Below are positions 48,835 through 60,149 of a stretch of DNA of 64,000 bases, one piece after another. Numbering within the stretch: the stretch's first letter is position 1; each line of letters begins with the position of its first letter. The stretch covers positions 276,307 through 340,306 of the forward strand of contig JXTB01000123.1 in NCBI GenBank assembly GCA_002914805.1, written 5' to 3'. A program made the translations under genes and the position numbers. Source of the stretch: Parasponia andersonii. Taxonomy: Eukaryota > Streptophyta > Magnoliopsida > Rosales > Cannabaceae. Below the pieces are notes generated by a model. It did not search any database, was not told the DNA's origin, and saw only the letters and a program-made list of their open reading frames with translations.

Positions 48835-49880
48835 TAAACATTGAAGATCTTAGAAATTGTGTAGCTATCTGGTAGATCAATGACATATGCATTATCATTA
48901 ATCTCTTGAATAATACGAAAGGGGCTAATTTTCTTCTTCTTAATTTTATTGTATCCTCATGTTGGAAGTCTTTCTTTACGTAAATGAACCATTATAAAAT
49001 CACCTTCTTTGAAAGTCTTGAATCTTCTGTGCTTGTCAGCATTAGCCTTATATTTTGCACTGGACTCTTCTAACTTTCTTTTCACTTCTTCGTGGATATT
49101 GATTGCCTTATTAATCAAATGATCGGCAATAATGCTAATCTCTGGAAGTTTTGATAAAGGTACCAAGTCGAGAGTATGCAACAGAGGACGAATATAAATA
49201 ATTTCAAATGGAGATTTACCGCTTGAAAGATTTGGCACATTGTCGTAAGCAAACTCAGCTTGCGGTAGAACATTCTCCCATTGTCTTGGGCTTTCTTTAA
49301 TCAAGCACCGTAAAATATTACCCAGTGTGCAATTAGTGACTTCAGTTTGCCCATCTATTTAGGGATGACAAGTGCTACTAAATTACAAGGTGGTATCAAG
49401 CCTCTTTCATAAAGTATGCCAAAAATGACTGAGGAATTTACTATCGTGATCAGAGACTATTGTCCTTCGTAACCCATGCAGACGAACAATCTCTCAAAAG
49501 AACAATTGTGCAATATGGGTAGCATCTGAAGTTTTCTTGCAGGGAATAAAATGAGCCATTTTTGAAAAACGATCTACCACAACAAAGATAGAATCCGAAC
49601 CTTTTTGTGTTCACAGTGGTCCTAAGATGAAATTCATTGACAAATCTTCCCAAGGCGCATCAGGAATAGGAAGTGGCATGTACAACCCAGTGTTTTGAGC
49701 TTGTCCCTTTGCAGTCTGGCATATATAACAACGCTTGATAAATTTCTCGACATCACGCTTAAGATGTGGCCAAAAATATCGATCTTCCACTAATGAAAAA
49801 ATTTTGTCTCATCCCATATGTCCTCCTAACTCTCCTGTATGTAGTTCCTGAATGATGTGTTCTTTAAGAGATCCTCGTGG
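48835..49880 (-). pseudogene. gypsy integrase
   Basis: The zinc-binding part is around 49700-49870 (ELHTGELGGHMG, a stop in place of Trp, later FIKRCYICQ). The core is broken in 49320-49650. The open C-terminal part 48957-49304 has PRQWENVLPQAEFAYDNVPN, SSGKSPFEIIY and FKEGDFIMVHLRKERLP. After a stop, RIIQEINDNAYVIDLP follows, ending near 48840. Confidence 0.88.
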
Positions 49881-49958
49881 AATACATAAACGATTTTCAA
49901 AAAATAGAAAACCATCATATATTTGATGTTTATTTGCAACTCCATTAATATATTTCTC

Positions 49959-50480
49959 CTATTCTTCCTTGAAATCTTCATCATCAGCGTATAAGTCTTT
50001 CAAATAATCAAAATTGATTATTTTATTTTGAATAGCAGTTAGTAACATAACTAGGCGACTCAATACATCATTAACCTTGTTTAATTGTCCTGACTTATGC
50101 TTGAGAGAGAAAGTGAACTTCTGAATATAGGAAATCCATCGAGCATGCATTCGATTTGGTTTGAAAGAGTTGTTGAGGTACTTAAGAGCTTGATGATCTG
50201 TATTGATGATAAATTCCTTCTGCACTAGATACAGTTCCCATTATTGTAATGTATGAACAATCGCATATAATTCTTATTCGTATGTTGACCACTTCTTTTT
50301 GGCTTTGCTGAGCTTTTCACTAAAGAAAGCTATTGGCTTCATATCTTGGGATAGAACAGCTCCAACTCCTATACCAGAAGCGTCACAGTCGACTTCAAAA
50401 ATTTTGTCAAATCAGGAAGTGCAAGGATGGGTGTATTTGTGAGTTTTTCCTTCAAGACAGCAAAACTCTGTTCTGCTTCT
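49959..50480 (-). pseudogene. gypsy RNase H
   Basis: Contains [36 protein letters not shown], then after stops NTDHQALKYLNNSFKPNRM and KHKSGQLNKVNDVLSR. This is the usual gypsy RNase H order. Stops fall at about 50278 and 50242. Confidence 0.88.
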
Positions 50481-50494
50481 TTTGTCTTAAGGAA

Positions 50495-51254
50495 TTACTT
50501 TTGCTTCAAACAATCGGTGAGCGGTGTAGCTATAATGCTGAAGTTTTTCATAAATCGTCTATAGAATGTTGCAAGACTATGAAAACTCCGAACTTCTATA
50601 ATGATCTTCGGTATTGGCCATTCTCGGATAGCCTTTACTTTATCTTGATCGTCTTTGATTCCATCAGAACTTACAACAAAGCCCAAGAAAACTAAGCTGT
50701 CAATCATGAAGCTACATTTTTTCAAGTTGACATACAACTGATTCTTACGAAGTGTATTAAAAACTTCAGTCAAGTATTGTAGATGTTCTTTCTCATTCTG
50801 ACTATAGACTAAAATGTCATCAAAACAAACTATGACAAATCTTCCAATGAAGGGATGGAATACCTGATTCATTAACCTCATGAAAGTACTCGGGGCATTA
50901 GATAGACCGAACGGCATAACTAATTACTCGTATAGTCCTTCATGTGTTTTGAATGCAGTCTTCCATTCATCTCCAGGATGAATACGAATCTGATGGTATC
51001 TGCTCCGCAAATCAATCTTGGAAAAGAGCTTTGATCCTCCCAATCTATCAAGCATGTTATCCAATTGTGGGATAGGAAATCAATATCATATCGTAATCTT
51101 GTTGATGGCTCGACTATCAATGTACATCCTCCAGCTTCCGTCTTTCTTCAGTGTTAGGAGTGCAGGTACAGCCACAGGACTCATACTTTCTCTAATCATC
51201 CCTTTTTTGAGGAGATCTTGGACTTGTATTTGTAGGATTTCATACTCCTTATGA
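50495..51254 (-). pseudogene. gypsy reverse transcriptase
   Basis: N-terminal part [20 protein letters not shown] and [15 protein letters not shown] (51254-51080), interrupted by two close stops in the place of Arg in the RYRFPIP-type motif, then [15 protein letters not shown], a further stop in place of Trp, and the open part 50495-50917 with [13 protein letters not shown] and the catalytic FDDILVYS (about 50810). The catalytic Asp pair is intact. Confidence 0.9.
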
Positions 51255-51307
51255 CTCATACGGTAGTGCGGTAGACTCGGTAGACTTGCTCCAGGAGCAA
51301 GATCAAT

Positions 51308-51817
51308 CTAGTATTGAATATTTCGCAGGGGTGGTAAGCCAGCGGGTAACTCCTCAGGAACGATGTCTTCAAATTCAGACAATAATGTTTGAACTTGTAC
51401 AGAAATATTGGTAGGAGTATATGTCTCTTTAGGTACAAAAAGAAAGTTGGTCCTGGAGGAGGTTGTTTGGTTATTTTGTAGCTTCAGAGGAGCCATAGTA
51501 ATCTTCATATCATCCTTGTGGAAGCTGTATGTGTTAGCTTTGCCATTATATATAGTGTTTAAATTGAATTGCCACGGTCGACCAAGCAACATATGACAGG
51601 CATCCATATCAATAATATCACATAATACCTCATCTTTGTATTTACCGATGGAGAAAGGAACTCGACATTGTTGCGTCACCTTTGTTTCACCGACGTCCTT
51701 GATCCAGCTAATGCGATACGGCACAGTACGTGGTTGGGTTGGTAGTTGTAACTTGTCCACCATAGTCTTTGATACTATATTCTCGTTACTCCCACTATCA
51801 ATGATAAGATCACACAC
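51308..51817 (-). pseudogene. gypsy protease
   Basis: Open for 169 codons, with the aspartic protease motif IIDSGSNENIVSK near residue 5-17 and DACHMLLGRPWQFN further on, then a linker ending in VPEELPAGLPPLRN, which precedes RT in this superfamily. The catalytic DSG is intact. Stops lie upstream and downstream. Confidence 0.88.
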
Positions 51818-51989
51818 TCGTTGTTCAACCGTACAGTGAGTCTTAAAGATGTTATGTCGTCACATATCTTCTTCCTTCTTTCGTGTATACATCAATCGTC
51901 TTATCACCAAAGAAATACCTTCATCTCCATAAATGACTTCCTCAGGTTCAACTTCATCTACGTACTTCTCATTTTCGAAATACGTCTCG

Positions 51990-52834
51990 TCTCTTTCGAC
52001 GTTGTCATCATGTGTGATTAGATTGACGGGTCTGTTCTGATGACATTGATTTGAATAGTGGCCTGTTTGTCCACAACGATAATATTTATTACCTCTCGGG
52101 ACTGCATAAGGGTTGTTAGTGTTGTTGTTGGCTATTTCTCTTTCCGGTCGAGTGGTTGGTTAGTTGTGAGAAGGAGTTGGTCTTACTGCTTCATCGTGTA
52201 GTCTTTCCATGGCCTTCACTTTGCTCAAATCAGATCTTTGTGGTGGTGAAGAGGATTGTGCAGTTGTTGGATTGCGATTTATCTTTTTGTTGAGTTGAGT
52301 CTCAATTTTCAAAGCGAGTTGAATTGCGCTAGACAAAGTATTATGAGATTGTTTAAATACCTCTTCTTGTATATTTGTACGAAGTCCATCAATGAAGCTT
52401 GAAATCTTTTGACTTTCAGATTCACGAATGTCGACTCAGGCAGTCAATTTGTGAAACTCGGTTACATATTCTTGTATTGTCCAATATATTTGTCGGCAAT
52501 ATTGATATCGACTGAAAAGTACTTGTTCGTAATCTGGAGGTAGGAAGTGCTCGATGATCAATTGTTTCATTCGTTGCCAAGTGTGAACTTTGTTTCTCCC
52601 TTACCGAATATGTGTCATTTGTAATTGATCCCACCTAGCTAACGCGCCTCCTTTGAGTCGATAAGCCACCAATTTGACCTTCATGTGTTCTTGCGTACCC
52701 CAAAATTCAAAAAAATTCTCTACTTCAGCTAGCCAATCAAGGAATTTTTCAATCACGAATAGACCATTAAATTGCGGAATCTCGATCTTCATGCGGTAGT
52801 CATTTTGCCGAGGTCCTTGGTTGTTTTCAGGCAT
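51990..52834 (-). pseudogene. gypsy gag with defective zinc knuckle
   Basis: Starts MPENNQGPRQNDYRMKIEIP, with the gag core (FLDWLAEVENFFEF; MKVKLVAYRLKGGALARWDQ) in 52601-52834. After a stop/frame change it continues to a basic, Pro/Ser-rich part and the zinc knuckle region YYRCGQTGHYSNQC at about 52045-52087. The first Cys of the CCHC box is Tyr here (TAT for TGT). Translation could start further upstream. Confidence 0.82.
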
Positions 52835-53544
52835 GGCTAGTCCCTCATCATCTTCACTAGAATCTTCATCTTGGAAAAGTTGATTTCGATACCGTCTAAA
52901 ATTTTTAAGAGGATCAACTTCGTCACGTCTTCATTGCTCATAATTGTTGTTTCGTCCCCTAAGAAAGTGTTGAGTTAAATTCGTAAGCATTGTCTCTAGA
53001 TTCTGTAATCTTCTATCAAGTGCACATATAGACTCCTTTGTTGCGAACTCTTCCACAGTGGAATTTTGTTGGCTAGACTCTCTGTCCGATATTTTTCTTT
53101 TTGCTTTTATAGGAAAAAAAAATAGTACAAACTTTTAAAAGTAAAGAAAGATAGAATTATTTTTTTTAATTTTTTTTTTACTTTTTACTTTTTTTTATAC
53201 TCTTATAGGAAAGAAAATAGTACAAACTCTTAAAGTAAAGAAAAATAGAACTCTCAAAAATCTAAACAATAAAAAAAAAATAAAGCTTACAAAAATGTAT
53301 ATATTACCTTAAAGGAATGAAGCAAGTTCTCCAAGGTGGAAACCTTGATATACGCCTTCTTTTTTTTTTTTTGGAAATAAAGATAGTGTATGGAAGGGTT
53401 ATATGTATATGTATAGTAAATAATTATTGTTGGAAGGTAATGATAAGGATTTGATAACGAAAGTGATGATGAAATAAGGGGATTTTTTTTTTAAATGGAA
53501 ATAGTGTAGGGTGACGGTAACAGGAAAGCTATGTCTGATACAAA

Positions 53545-53561
53545 AGTAGACTCTGGTACCA
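53545..53561 (-). other. Primer-binding site of the gypsy element
   Basis: Minus strand TGGTACCAGAG two bases after the LTR end, one mismatch from the initiator tRNA-Met complement TGGTATCAGAG. Confidence 0.75.
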
Positions 53562-53563
53562 AT

Positions 53564-53991
53564 TGACGCAGCGGGTTACTAGATTTCACTCTAACTTGCG
53601 TTCTCACAACGAGAAAAGAAATAAACAAAATTCTCAAAGAGAATTTAGAAGAGAAAACTAAGATTTTGATTGAAGATTGGATGATTACAACTCTTGCCAA
53701 TGAAGGCAATTTATACAAGTTTATGATTAATCTAAACCATCCAATAAAATAATTCTAAGAAACTTATAACCATACACCTAGCACCTACCAACCAAACATA
53801 CTTAAAATAAACAAATTTTTCACCTAACACACTTCAAATAAACAAGCTAAATAATCTAACACATTTCAAAAAAAATAAGTCTATAATACCTAACACACAA
53901 AAGCATTCTACCAACCAATGGAATGTTCATTAGATTGGATTTTGGAATTTTGGGCCTTAGCTTTGGGTGATGGACGTGGGCTGTTACATCA
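53564..53991 (-). repeat. 5' LTR of the gypsy element
   Basis: 428 bp, TG...CA ends, closely similar to 48289-48757 apart from the missing duplication and scattered substitutions. Confidence 0.92.
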
Positions 53992-53996
53992 ATAAA

Positions 53997-54734
53997 CAAC
54001 ACAATTATTAATTTACTTATTTTTTGACTTACATTTTACTGTAATACGACAAATTAGTTCATTGGACTTATATTTTTCATTTTATTTACAAAAAATTTCT
54101 TAAAAATATATTTTTAAAAAATAATTATTTGATAAAATTTAGTGAAAAAATGTTAGATCGAATCAAATTTCTGTCAAGTAAATTCACTTAAATATACTAG
54201 TTTTAAGTCGTGTTGTCGATTATATCGTCACTCTTAGTTTATTTAGGCAAAAAAAAAAAAAAGAAAGGAAGTACCAAGTAGTTTGTACCAAATACTTCCC
54301 TTCCAGTATTGCATTTATGTCATAGACAGTGCAAGACCAATTATTTTGTTTAGCGAGAGTGACACTTGGAGCTAGCTATATGTATTAATGTTAATTTTCC
54401 GAATATCCTCGTGAAAGTTAGGAAAGGACAATATTTCTTCAAACTAGTTAGATAATTTTGTACAACAATTAATTATAAATTACATTTACACTCCAAACTG
54501 ATATATTTTTTTTTTTAAAAAAAGTACCACTCATCACGACTTTACATATATTTTCGATCGAATACCAACTTGAAATTGTACAAAAAAAAACCCGACAACC
54601 ATTTTTTTTAATGAATATAGGTAGAAGAAGAGTCAAGAGAGAGCATCTCAACAATTAATATTAATTTTTAATTGTATTCGCTCACCTAGCTTTCTGGAGC
54701 CAAAAGTACTAGATAAAACATTATGGTTCGATCA

Positions 54735-54772
<38 letters not shown>

Positions 54773-54908
54773 AGCAATTAATTTTTATTGGTTACAGTAC
54801 GTAATATCATAATTAACCTAATCTTGCATTTCTTCGAGTGCATGATATCAACAGGGATTCACTACTCTATGACCTTTGGCCTTTTATATAGAAAAGTTGA
54901 AAGTTTCA
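53997..54908. other. Gene 3' flank between the gypsy element and the bHLH gene
   Basis: Probable 3' UTR of the bHLH gene next to the stop (54700-54908); the rest is AT-rich with no feature recognised. Confidence 0.5.
54737..54770. repeat. (TA)n microsatellite downstream of the bHLH gene
   Basis: About 17 TA units, 140 bp past the stop codon of the UNE10-like gene. Confidence 0.95.
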
Positions 54909-55487
54909 TCAGCTCTTAGAACTTGGAGCTGGAGGTTGATGAAGCTGCTGATACATTGCAGCCATCCTGCTGTAAACCTCCGTCGTCATAGGCTACAATA
55001 ACATAATATTAACATATGATTATAGATTAATCAACATGTCCATTTGCAATTTCATTGTTCACAACAACCATATATAATAATGGTCCTTTTAATAAACATA
55101 TACAAACCTGTGATTGGCAGGTAAAGAATGAGGACAAGGGGTCCGGAACTAATGCAGCCAACTGGGGCTGTCCTAACCGGCCGTCCGCGGCACCAGAGCC
55201 ATCCCATGAGGTCATTGGCATGAACGGAGTAGGGTGAAGTACCGGAGAGATGCCGGCGAAGTTGTGGCGGCCGATTGTGTTCATGTCCATGGTCATGCCC
55301 ATTCCCATGCCCATAGAGTTCATCATGGACATCTGAAGTTGTTGTTGCAAGGCCACTGGCAACATCATGGCCGGCATGTTCATTCTACTCATCATTTGAA
55401 CTTGAGCTTGCAATTGTTTCAGATAGTCAATTACTTCGTCCAGCATTGATGCTTTATCGGTCTGTAATTAATTAGATATCAGAATCA

Positions 55488-55519
<32 letters not shown>

Positions 55520-58500
55520 ANAATTAGAATAATGGGAATTTTACTAGTAGAGAATGCCATTTTTATAGTTAAGTTGTACTTGAAAAAACACAAGGATTTT
55601 ATGGAGAAATGAAACAAGAGTTACCTTACTGTCTAAGGGGAACTTGAAGACAGTATCTGTTAGTGCAGCATCGAGCATATCATAAGGGCATCCATCAAAG
55701 ATGTCTTGAAGTCTCTCTTCCCATCTGTCAAGTACTTCAGAGCTCATGTACACTGCATTTGGGCCATCGACCAGTTCATCTGTCCTCCTACACCATACTA
55801 TATAGTAAAAAAAAAAAAAAAAAAACCCTTAATTTATACCGTACATATACATGATTCATGCTAGCTAGTGGGTTGATATTATATGTCCAAATGACTTGCT
55901 TTTGTAAAAACAATATTCAGGTACGAACAAATAACATGTACCGGCCATTATTAAATATTTCATATATAGCTGTTATATTTTTATGAGCAAATTAATTTGG
56001 GAGTTTGTATAGGGTTTTATTTTGACATCATTTCAGACTATGCGATATTCAAATATATACATACAATTCTATATCATCAGTGAGCATAACTATATTTATA
56101 TGGAATTCTGTCGGATCTACACGTTGTAATTTAATATTATTTTACATCTAACGCAAACAAATGCCGACTTTCAGCTAAGGTTTGGTTAGGTTTTTTAAGA
56201 CAAAGCCCTTTTTACTACTTTATAATAATCCCAAATACTTCCGGAAGCTGGAGTATTTAATTAAAACTATCTTTAAATATTATTAATCTAATATCTAGTT
56301 TTTTTTTTCTTTTGAAGAAAAAAAAAAAAAAAAGAGGGGAAATCGGTAAAGATACATCACAACTATGCTGTCATCTATCTAAGAGCAAAATTCCAGACTG
56401 GCCAAAAGAAACTCAAATAAAATTTTTAAAAATATAAGATAGTTCAGCCGTAAAGGCAAAAGAAACAAATAACAAGATCAGCCTTATAGGCTAAAAATAA
56501 AAAATCAACAAAGAAGGAAATAAAAAGCGAAATCATATTTAAAAAAAATAAAAAATAAAAAATAAAAGCTGAAACCTTACTATTGAAACAACCACCAAGC
56601 ACTATCTCGTTAAAACCTAGAGCAATATCTAGTAATATCTATTTAATTACTTGATTCGATAGTATCATTTGATATTTTGATTGGTTTATAGTTTTTGTTT
56701 TGATAATTATCAATATTAACCCTTAGATTTAATATGTATTATATATTTATATCCTAACATTAATTTAAAGCAATTAATTTATCAAGATGATTTAATAAAT
56801 TTATTCTTAAATCAGTTTTTATATTATTTATTTTTAATTTTTTAAAAGACTATTTGAAATTAATTATACTAAATTAAGTGTTAAGATATAAATTTATAAT
56901 ATATTTTAAATATAAAAATTAATAATAATAATAATCAAAATATAAGATATAATTTAAACAAAATGTTACAAAAGTGATAATATAGTAAGATATTAGTCCA
57001 ATATCTAATAATTAGCTAGGACATGTGTTTGGTTTACTAATAGTAGTTATTCCTTTTTAAGTTCTATTGGCAATTTGGATATTTGGAGTTGCATGTATCG
57101 TTGTCCTATACTTTTAGATGTAAAAGTACCAAATTAGCGAAATGCGATGCATGTTGTATGTGGTGAGAGGAGGATAAAGCATGAAGCTCTCCTTGACGAA
57201 CTATTCTTATCCATGATTCCTTTCCTTTTGACACATCATAATCTTACTTTCACAAGTTGCGAAGCTAGCATAGGTAGCTAGGGTGTAGGGTGTAGAGTGT
57301 TCAGTCAGTATTGACACTCTTGACTCATGAGGCCCTACCACTTGGAAGGGATTTATTTTATATTTTTTTTCATTTTTTTGGTGTGGAAGCTACAGGTAAA
57401 TGCCTGCACACCTAATTTCAACCTCCGGTCAACCTGTACCTCTGAGCAAATATAGGTACGTGGACTAGGATTAATGGGTCATTGCCAAAATACCCACAAC
57501 AGTTTGAATGCAACTAAAGACTTTGGACCACCCCGCTATATATGTTTGTCAATCATTCTCTCTTAATTTATGACGTCTTTTTTTTTTGGCTTGAAGTTAA
57601 TTTATGAGCTTTTCTTTTAATAAGTCCAAAGCTCCGAATATGTGGAATCTTACATAACATGTCAAACTCAGGCTTCTTCGTGTTACATGTGAGTTCTAAT
57701 AAATTATACCCACTTGTTTTTCTTGGTCACCATTATCAACTTAATTATCCATCTCCTATAAAAAAAAATAAAAAAGAAGAAGAAGAAGAAAAGAACCTTA
57801 GATATATTAATTGTAGAAGAAAAGTGTATTTTTAGACCAATTATACATACTTTTCCGTATCATATTATAAGTTAATTTGTAACTTATATGGTCATAGAAT
57901 GGTGGTAATTATAACTAACAATCATGTATATTTTTTAACATGGAATGCATAATTCTAAGTTCTAATATGATTTTCTTTTAGTTAAAAAATAAAAACTAAC
58001 ATACGAAAGCCCTAGCTATATAAGGTTCAAGTACCAAAAGAAAAAAGAAACAAATGATATATATTAAGCCCACAAATATGGGAATAGAATATCCATCGTA
58101 TTCATACCTTGCTGGAATTTGGGACCAGCTTCTGCAGTGTCTTCATCCTTTGGTTGATCTTATCTCTCCTTTTCTGATGAGACCGAACACAAAACAAATT
58201 TTACTTATAATGACAAATCTGTCAAAAAAATAACGATATCATGTATTAAAATCGAAAAGTACTCATATATGATATTCTTTAAACACAGACAATCCCCTAT
58301 CCAGAAAGAAACAGGCGGAGGAAAAAAAAAAAGCAATTTTTTTATTCAAACATTAGCATACTTTTGTTTTGATCGATCGAATGAAAGGGGGAAAAAGAAA
58401 AAAAGGAAGCATTTGTTTAATAAAAAAAATTGGGTTTTGTTGAGAAAGCAAATTGGAAAAATTCTTTTGAAAGGGGATTATTAAATTAAATATTTTAATT

Positions 58501-60149
58501 TCAAATTCCTTTGCCTGAATATTAACTCATAATCAAACCCACTTTCCAGTGTCCACCATCGACTTTAATTCAAAATTGCAAATTTGTTCTCTCTCCTTTA
58601 TGTTCGAATAATTGATCATTTTCAAATTTTTTGTTAAAAGAAAACTATATATATATATATATATATGAAATTATTGATAATTCTCTCTCTCACTATCTTT
58701 TTTTTTTTTGCTTGAAAAAATTATTGATAATTCAGCGGAGACAGAGAGAGCATACTCTTTCAGATTGATTATGTATAGCAGCAGCTCTACTCCTTTTAGT
58801 AGAAACTGATGATTTTCCATTCCCTTTCTTTTTGTCGTCTTCATCACCCGACTCCCTCTAATAATAAACACATACACAATAGATACGTACAAAAACAATT
58901 ATTAAATCAATCAAACCAAAAATAAAAAAAATACAGAGCCAGCGTTGAAATTTCTAATAATACATTGAACGAATCTAAAATATGTAGCATGCATACAAAT
59001 TATAAAAAACAAAAACAAAAACAAAACATCCCAATAATTAATCAGGAGCTAGAACAAATTAAAATTAGGGCTTTTTATTAACTAATATACATAAATATAA
59101 AGATAAAGAGATTAATCACGAGTAACTTATAACCTGTGGTCTACTATGGCAAACGGAGTCATGGTCATCGGCGGCGGTGGCGGCAGTTCCCTTAGTGGAA
59201 GGCTTGGCGGAGCTGCCATTCTCCCGCGACCCCATCGAAGTAGAAGCGAAGCCCAAACCAAGCGTCTCTCTCTCACTCGAGTCCATTCTAACTTGGTGGC
59301 TCCCAAAAGTGGCGCTGGCCGTCTCACTCAAACTCGGGTCGGGTCGGCAGCTCCACTCACGCGCCGCCCCGTTTCCCGACAACCTGCTCACTCGCTTGCC
59401 GGGTACGAGCATTCCATTTCCTCCGGCATTATTCTCCTCCTGGGTAGCGGCGCCACTGCACGACGCCACCTGGGTGTACGACCTCATCAACCCCCCTCCG
59501 CGGCACGTGCCGAAACCCGGCACCGTCGCGCTGTCCCGGGCCGCCGCGGCACGTGCGCTAGCACGGTCATTGTGATGGGAAGAAGCAGCTCCGTTATTAT
59601 TATTAGAGCAAGGGACTTGAGCGTCCATGGTCATGGTATTATTGGACACCGCAGCCGCCGAGCCGCCATGGCCGTCGAACCACGGAACCAACTCGTCTCC
59701 GGCTGCGGCACCGACTCCAACTCCGCCGGCGTCGATGGTGTGGGAGAATATTGGTGGCTTGCGAGGTAAAGGTAGTGAGGATCGCGTGGCTTGGTTGACT
59801 ATGGACTCGAGGGTGCCCCCGGCGCGTGGCTTCTCCGGCGCCCAACTGGTTAATGCCTTGTTTGGCACTCGCGGTGGCCCTAAGCCGTGCATGGCTATTT
59901 GGCCGTTTTCCCATGTCAGCTCTGCCACCTCATAGTCTAGCCTGCATAGAATTTCCCATTATATATGGTTAACAATATATATATATATATAGACGCAGTA
60001 CAACTACATATACATATATAAAGCGAAATAGAGAACGAGTACAAGGGGACATCAGGAGCGGTGGAATTGGAGCGGAAACGAGGGGGCAGCCTGGCAGTAT
60101 GAGGACTAGTACTGTCATCAAGATCCCAGCTGGGAACACACTGACTCAT
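54909..60149 (-). CDS. UNE10: PIF-family bHLH transcription factor, UNE10/PIF8-like, six exons
   Basis: Nuclear G-box-binding factor expected to act in phytochrome signalling. Exons read 60149-60043, 59941-59134, 58857-58756, 58173-58108, 55461-55108 and 54992-54909 (1521 nt, 506 residues); all introns GT/AG. The start is the ATG of [12 protein letters not shown]; no earlier in-frame ATG exists. The active phytochrome B-binding motif is at 43-50 (ELTWENGQ), followed by [10 protein letters not shown] and [12 protein letters not shown] Gly/Ala/Ser-rich middle (exon 2) includes [22 protein letters not shown] and [12 protein letters not shown]. The bHLH domain is at about 329-382, with His334, Glu338 and Arg342 for G-box contact, then [25 protein letters not shown] Met/Gly repeat ([11 protein letters not shown]) and [20 protein letters not shown] close the protein. 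It is longer than Arabidopsis UNE10 (about 400), mainly in exon 2. Intron 4 (2646 bp) holds a phytoene synthase exon and a MITE. Confidence 0.94.
55625..55797 (-). pseudogene. PSY: Isolated phytoene synthase exon inside UNE10-like intron 4
   Basis: 173 nt read in the frame starting at 55798 as [17 protein letters not shown] and [14 protein letters not shown], then [19 protein letters not shown], with no stop. The sequence is the conserved core of plant phytoene synthase (first carotenoid step, joining two geranylgeranyl diphosphates, in plastids); [13 protein letters not shown] includes one Asp-rich substrate/metal site (DELVD). The words NAVYMSS and KFPLD recall the PSY3-type isoform, from memory. 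It is bounded by a T-rich tract and AG acceptor (ACTATATAG) and by a donor AAG/GTAACT, so it looks like a precise exon. No flanking PSY exon (for example the following PFRDMIEGMR) is seen within 60 kb. Cys in DGCPYD and Ser in PLDSK look like substitutions of usual Arg and Ile. It lies on the same strand as the host gene. Confidence 0.88.
56655..56985. mobile_element. MITE family B, copy 2 (in UNE10-like intron 4)
   Basis: It shares inner words with copy 1 at 22909-23216 (CTTAGATTTAA, TATAAATTTATA, ATAAATTTATTCTTAAATCA, ATAAGATATAATTTAAACAA) and has similar inverted arms. Ends are uncertain by about 10 bp. Confidence 0.55.

Larger units (their letters stand above)
48289..53991 (-). mobile_element. 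Ty3/gypsy LTR retrotransposon, complete structure, inactivated
   Basis: 5.7-kb element on the minus strand: 5' LTR 53564-53991, primer-binding site, gag, protease, RT, RNase H, integrase, polypurine tract, 3' LTR 48289-48757. RT before integrase defines the gypsy superfamily. A perfect target duplication ATAAA flanks it (48284-48288 and 53992-53996). Every coding domain is broken by stops, many of which look like CGA-to-TGA or TGG-to-TGA/TAG changes. The clade is uncertain; the integrase C-terminus (DFIMVHLRKERLP) resembles chromovirus-type elements, but no chromodomain is seen. Confidence 0.93.

Noticed and set aside
55234..55449. His-rich plus-strand open frame
   Set aside because: It mirrors the Met/Gly repeat of UNE10-like exon 5 read in antisense.
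55540..55830. Helitron ends around the captured PSY exon
   Set aside because: A CTAG-like word occurs near 55547, but no TC start, hairpin or AT target pair could be fixed; the mode of capture is left open.
59146..59769. 207-codon plus-strand open frame
   Set aside because: It is antisense to GC-rich exon 2 of the UNE10-like gene, where several frames stay open by composition; no domain is recognisable.
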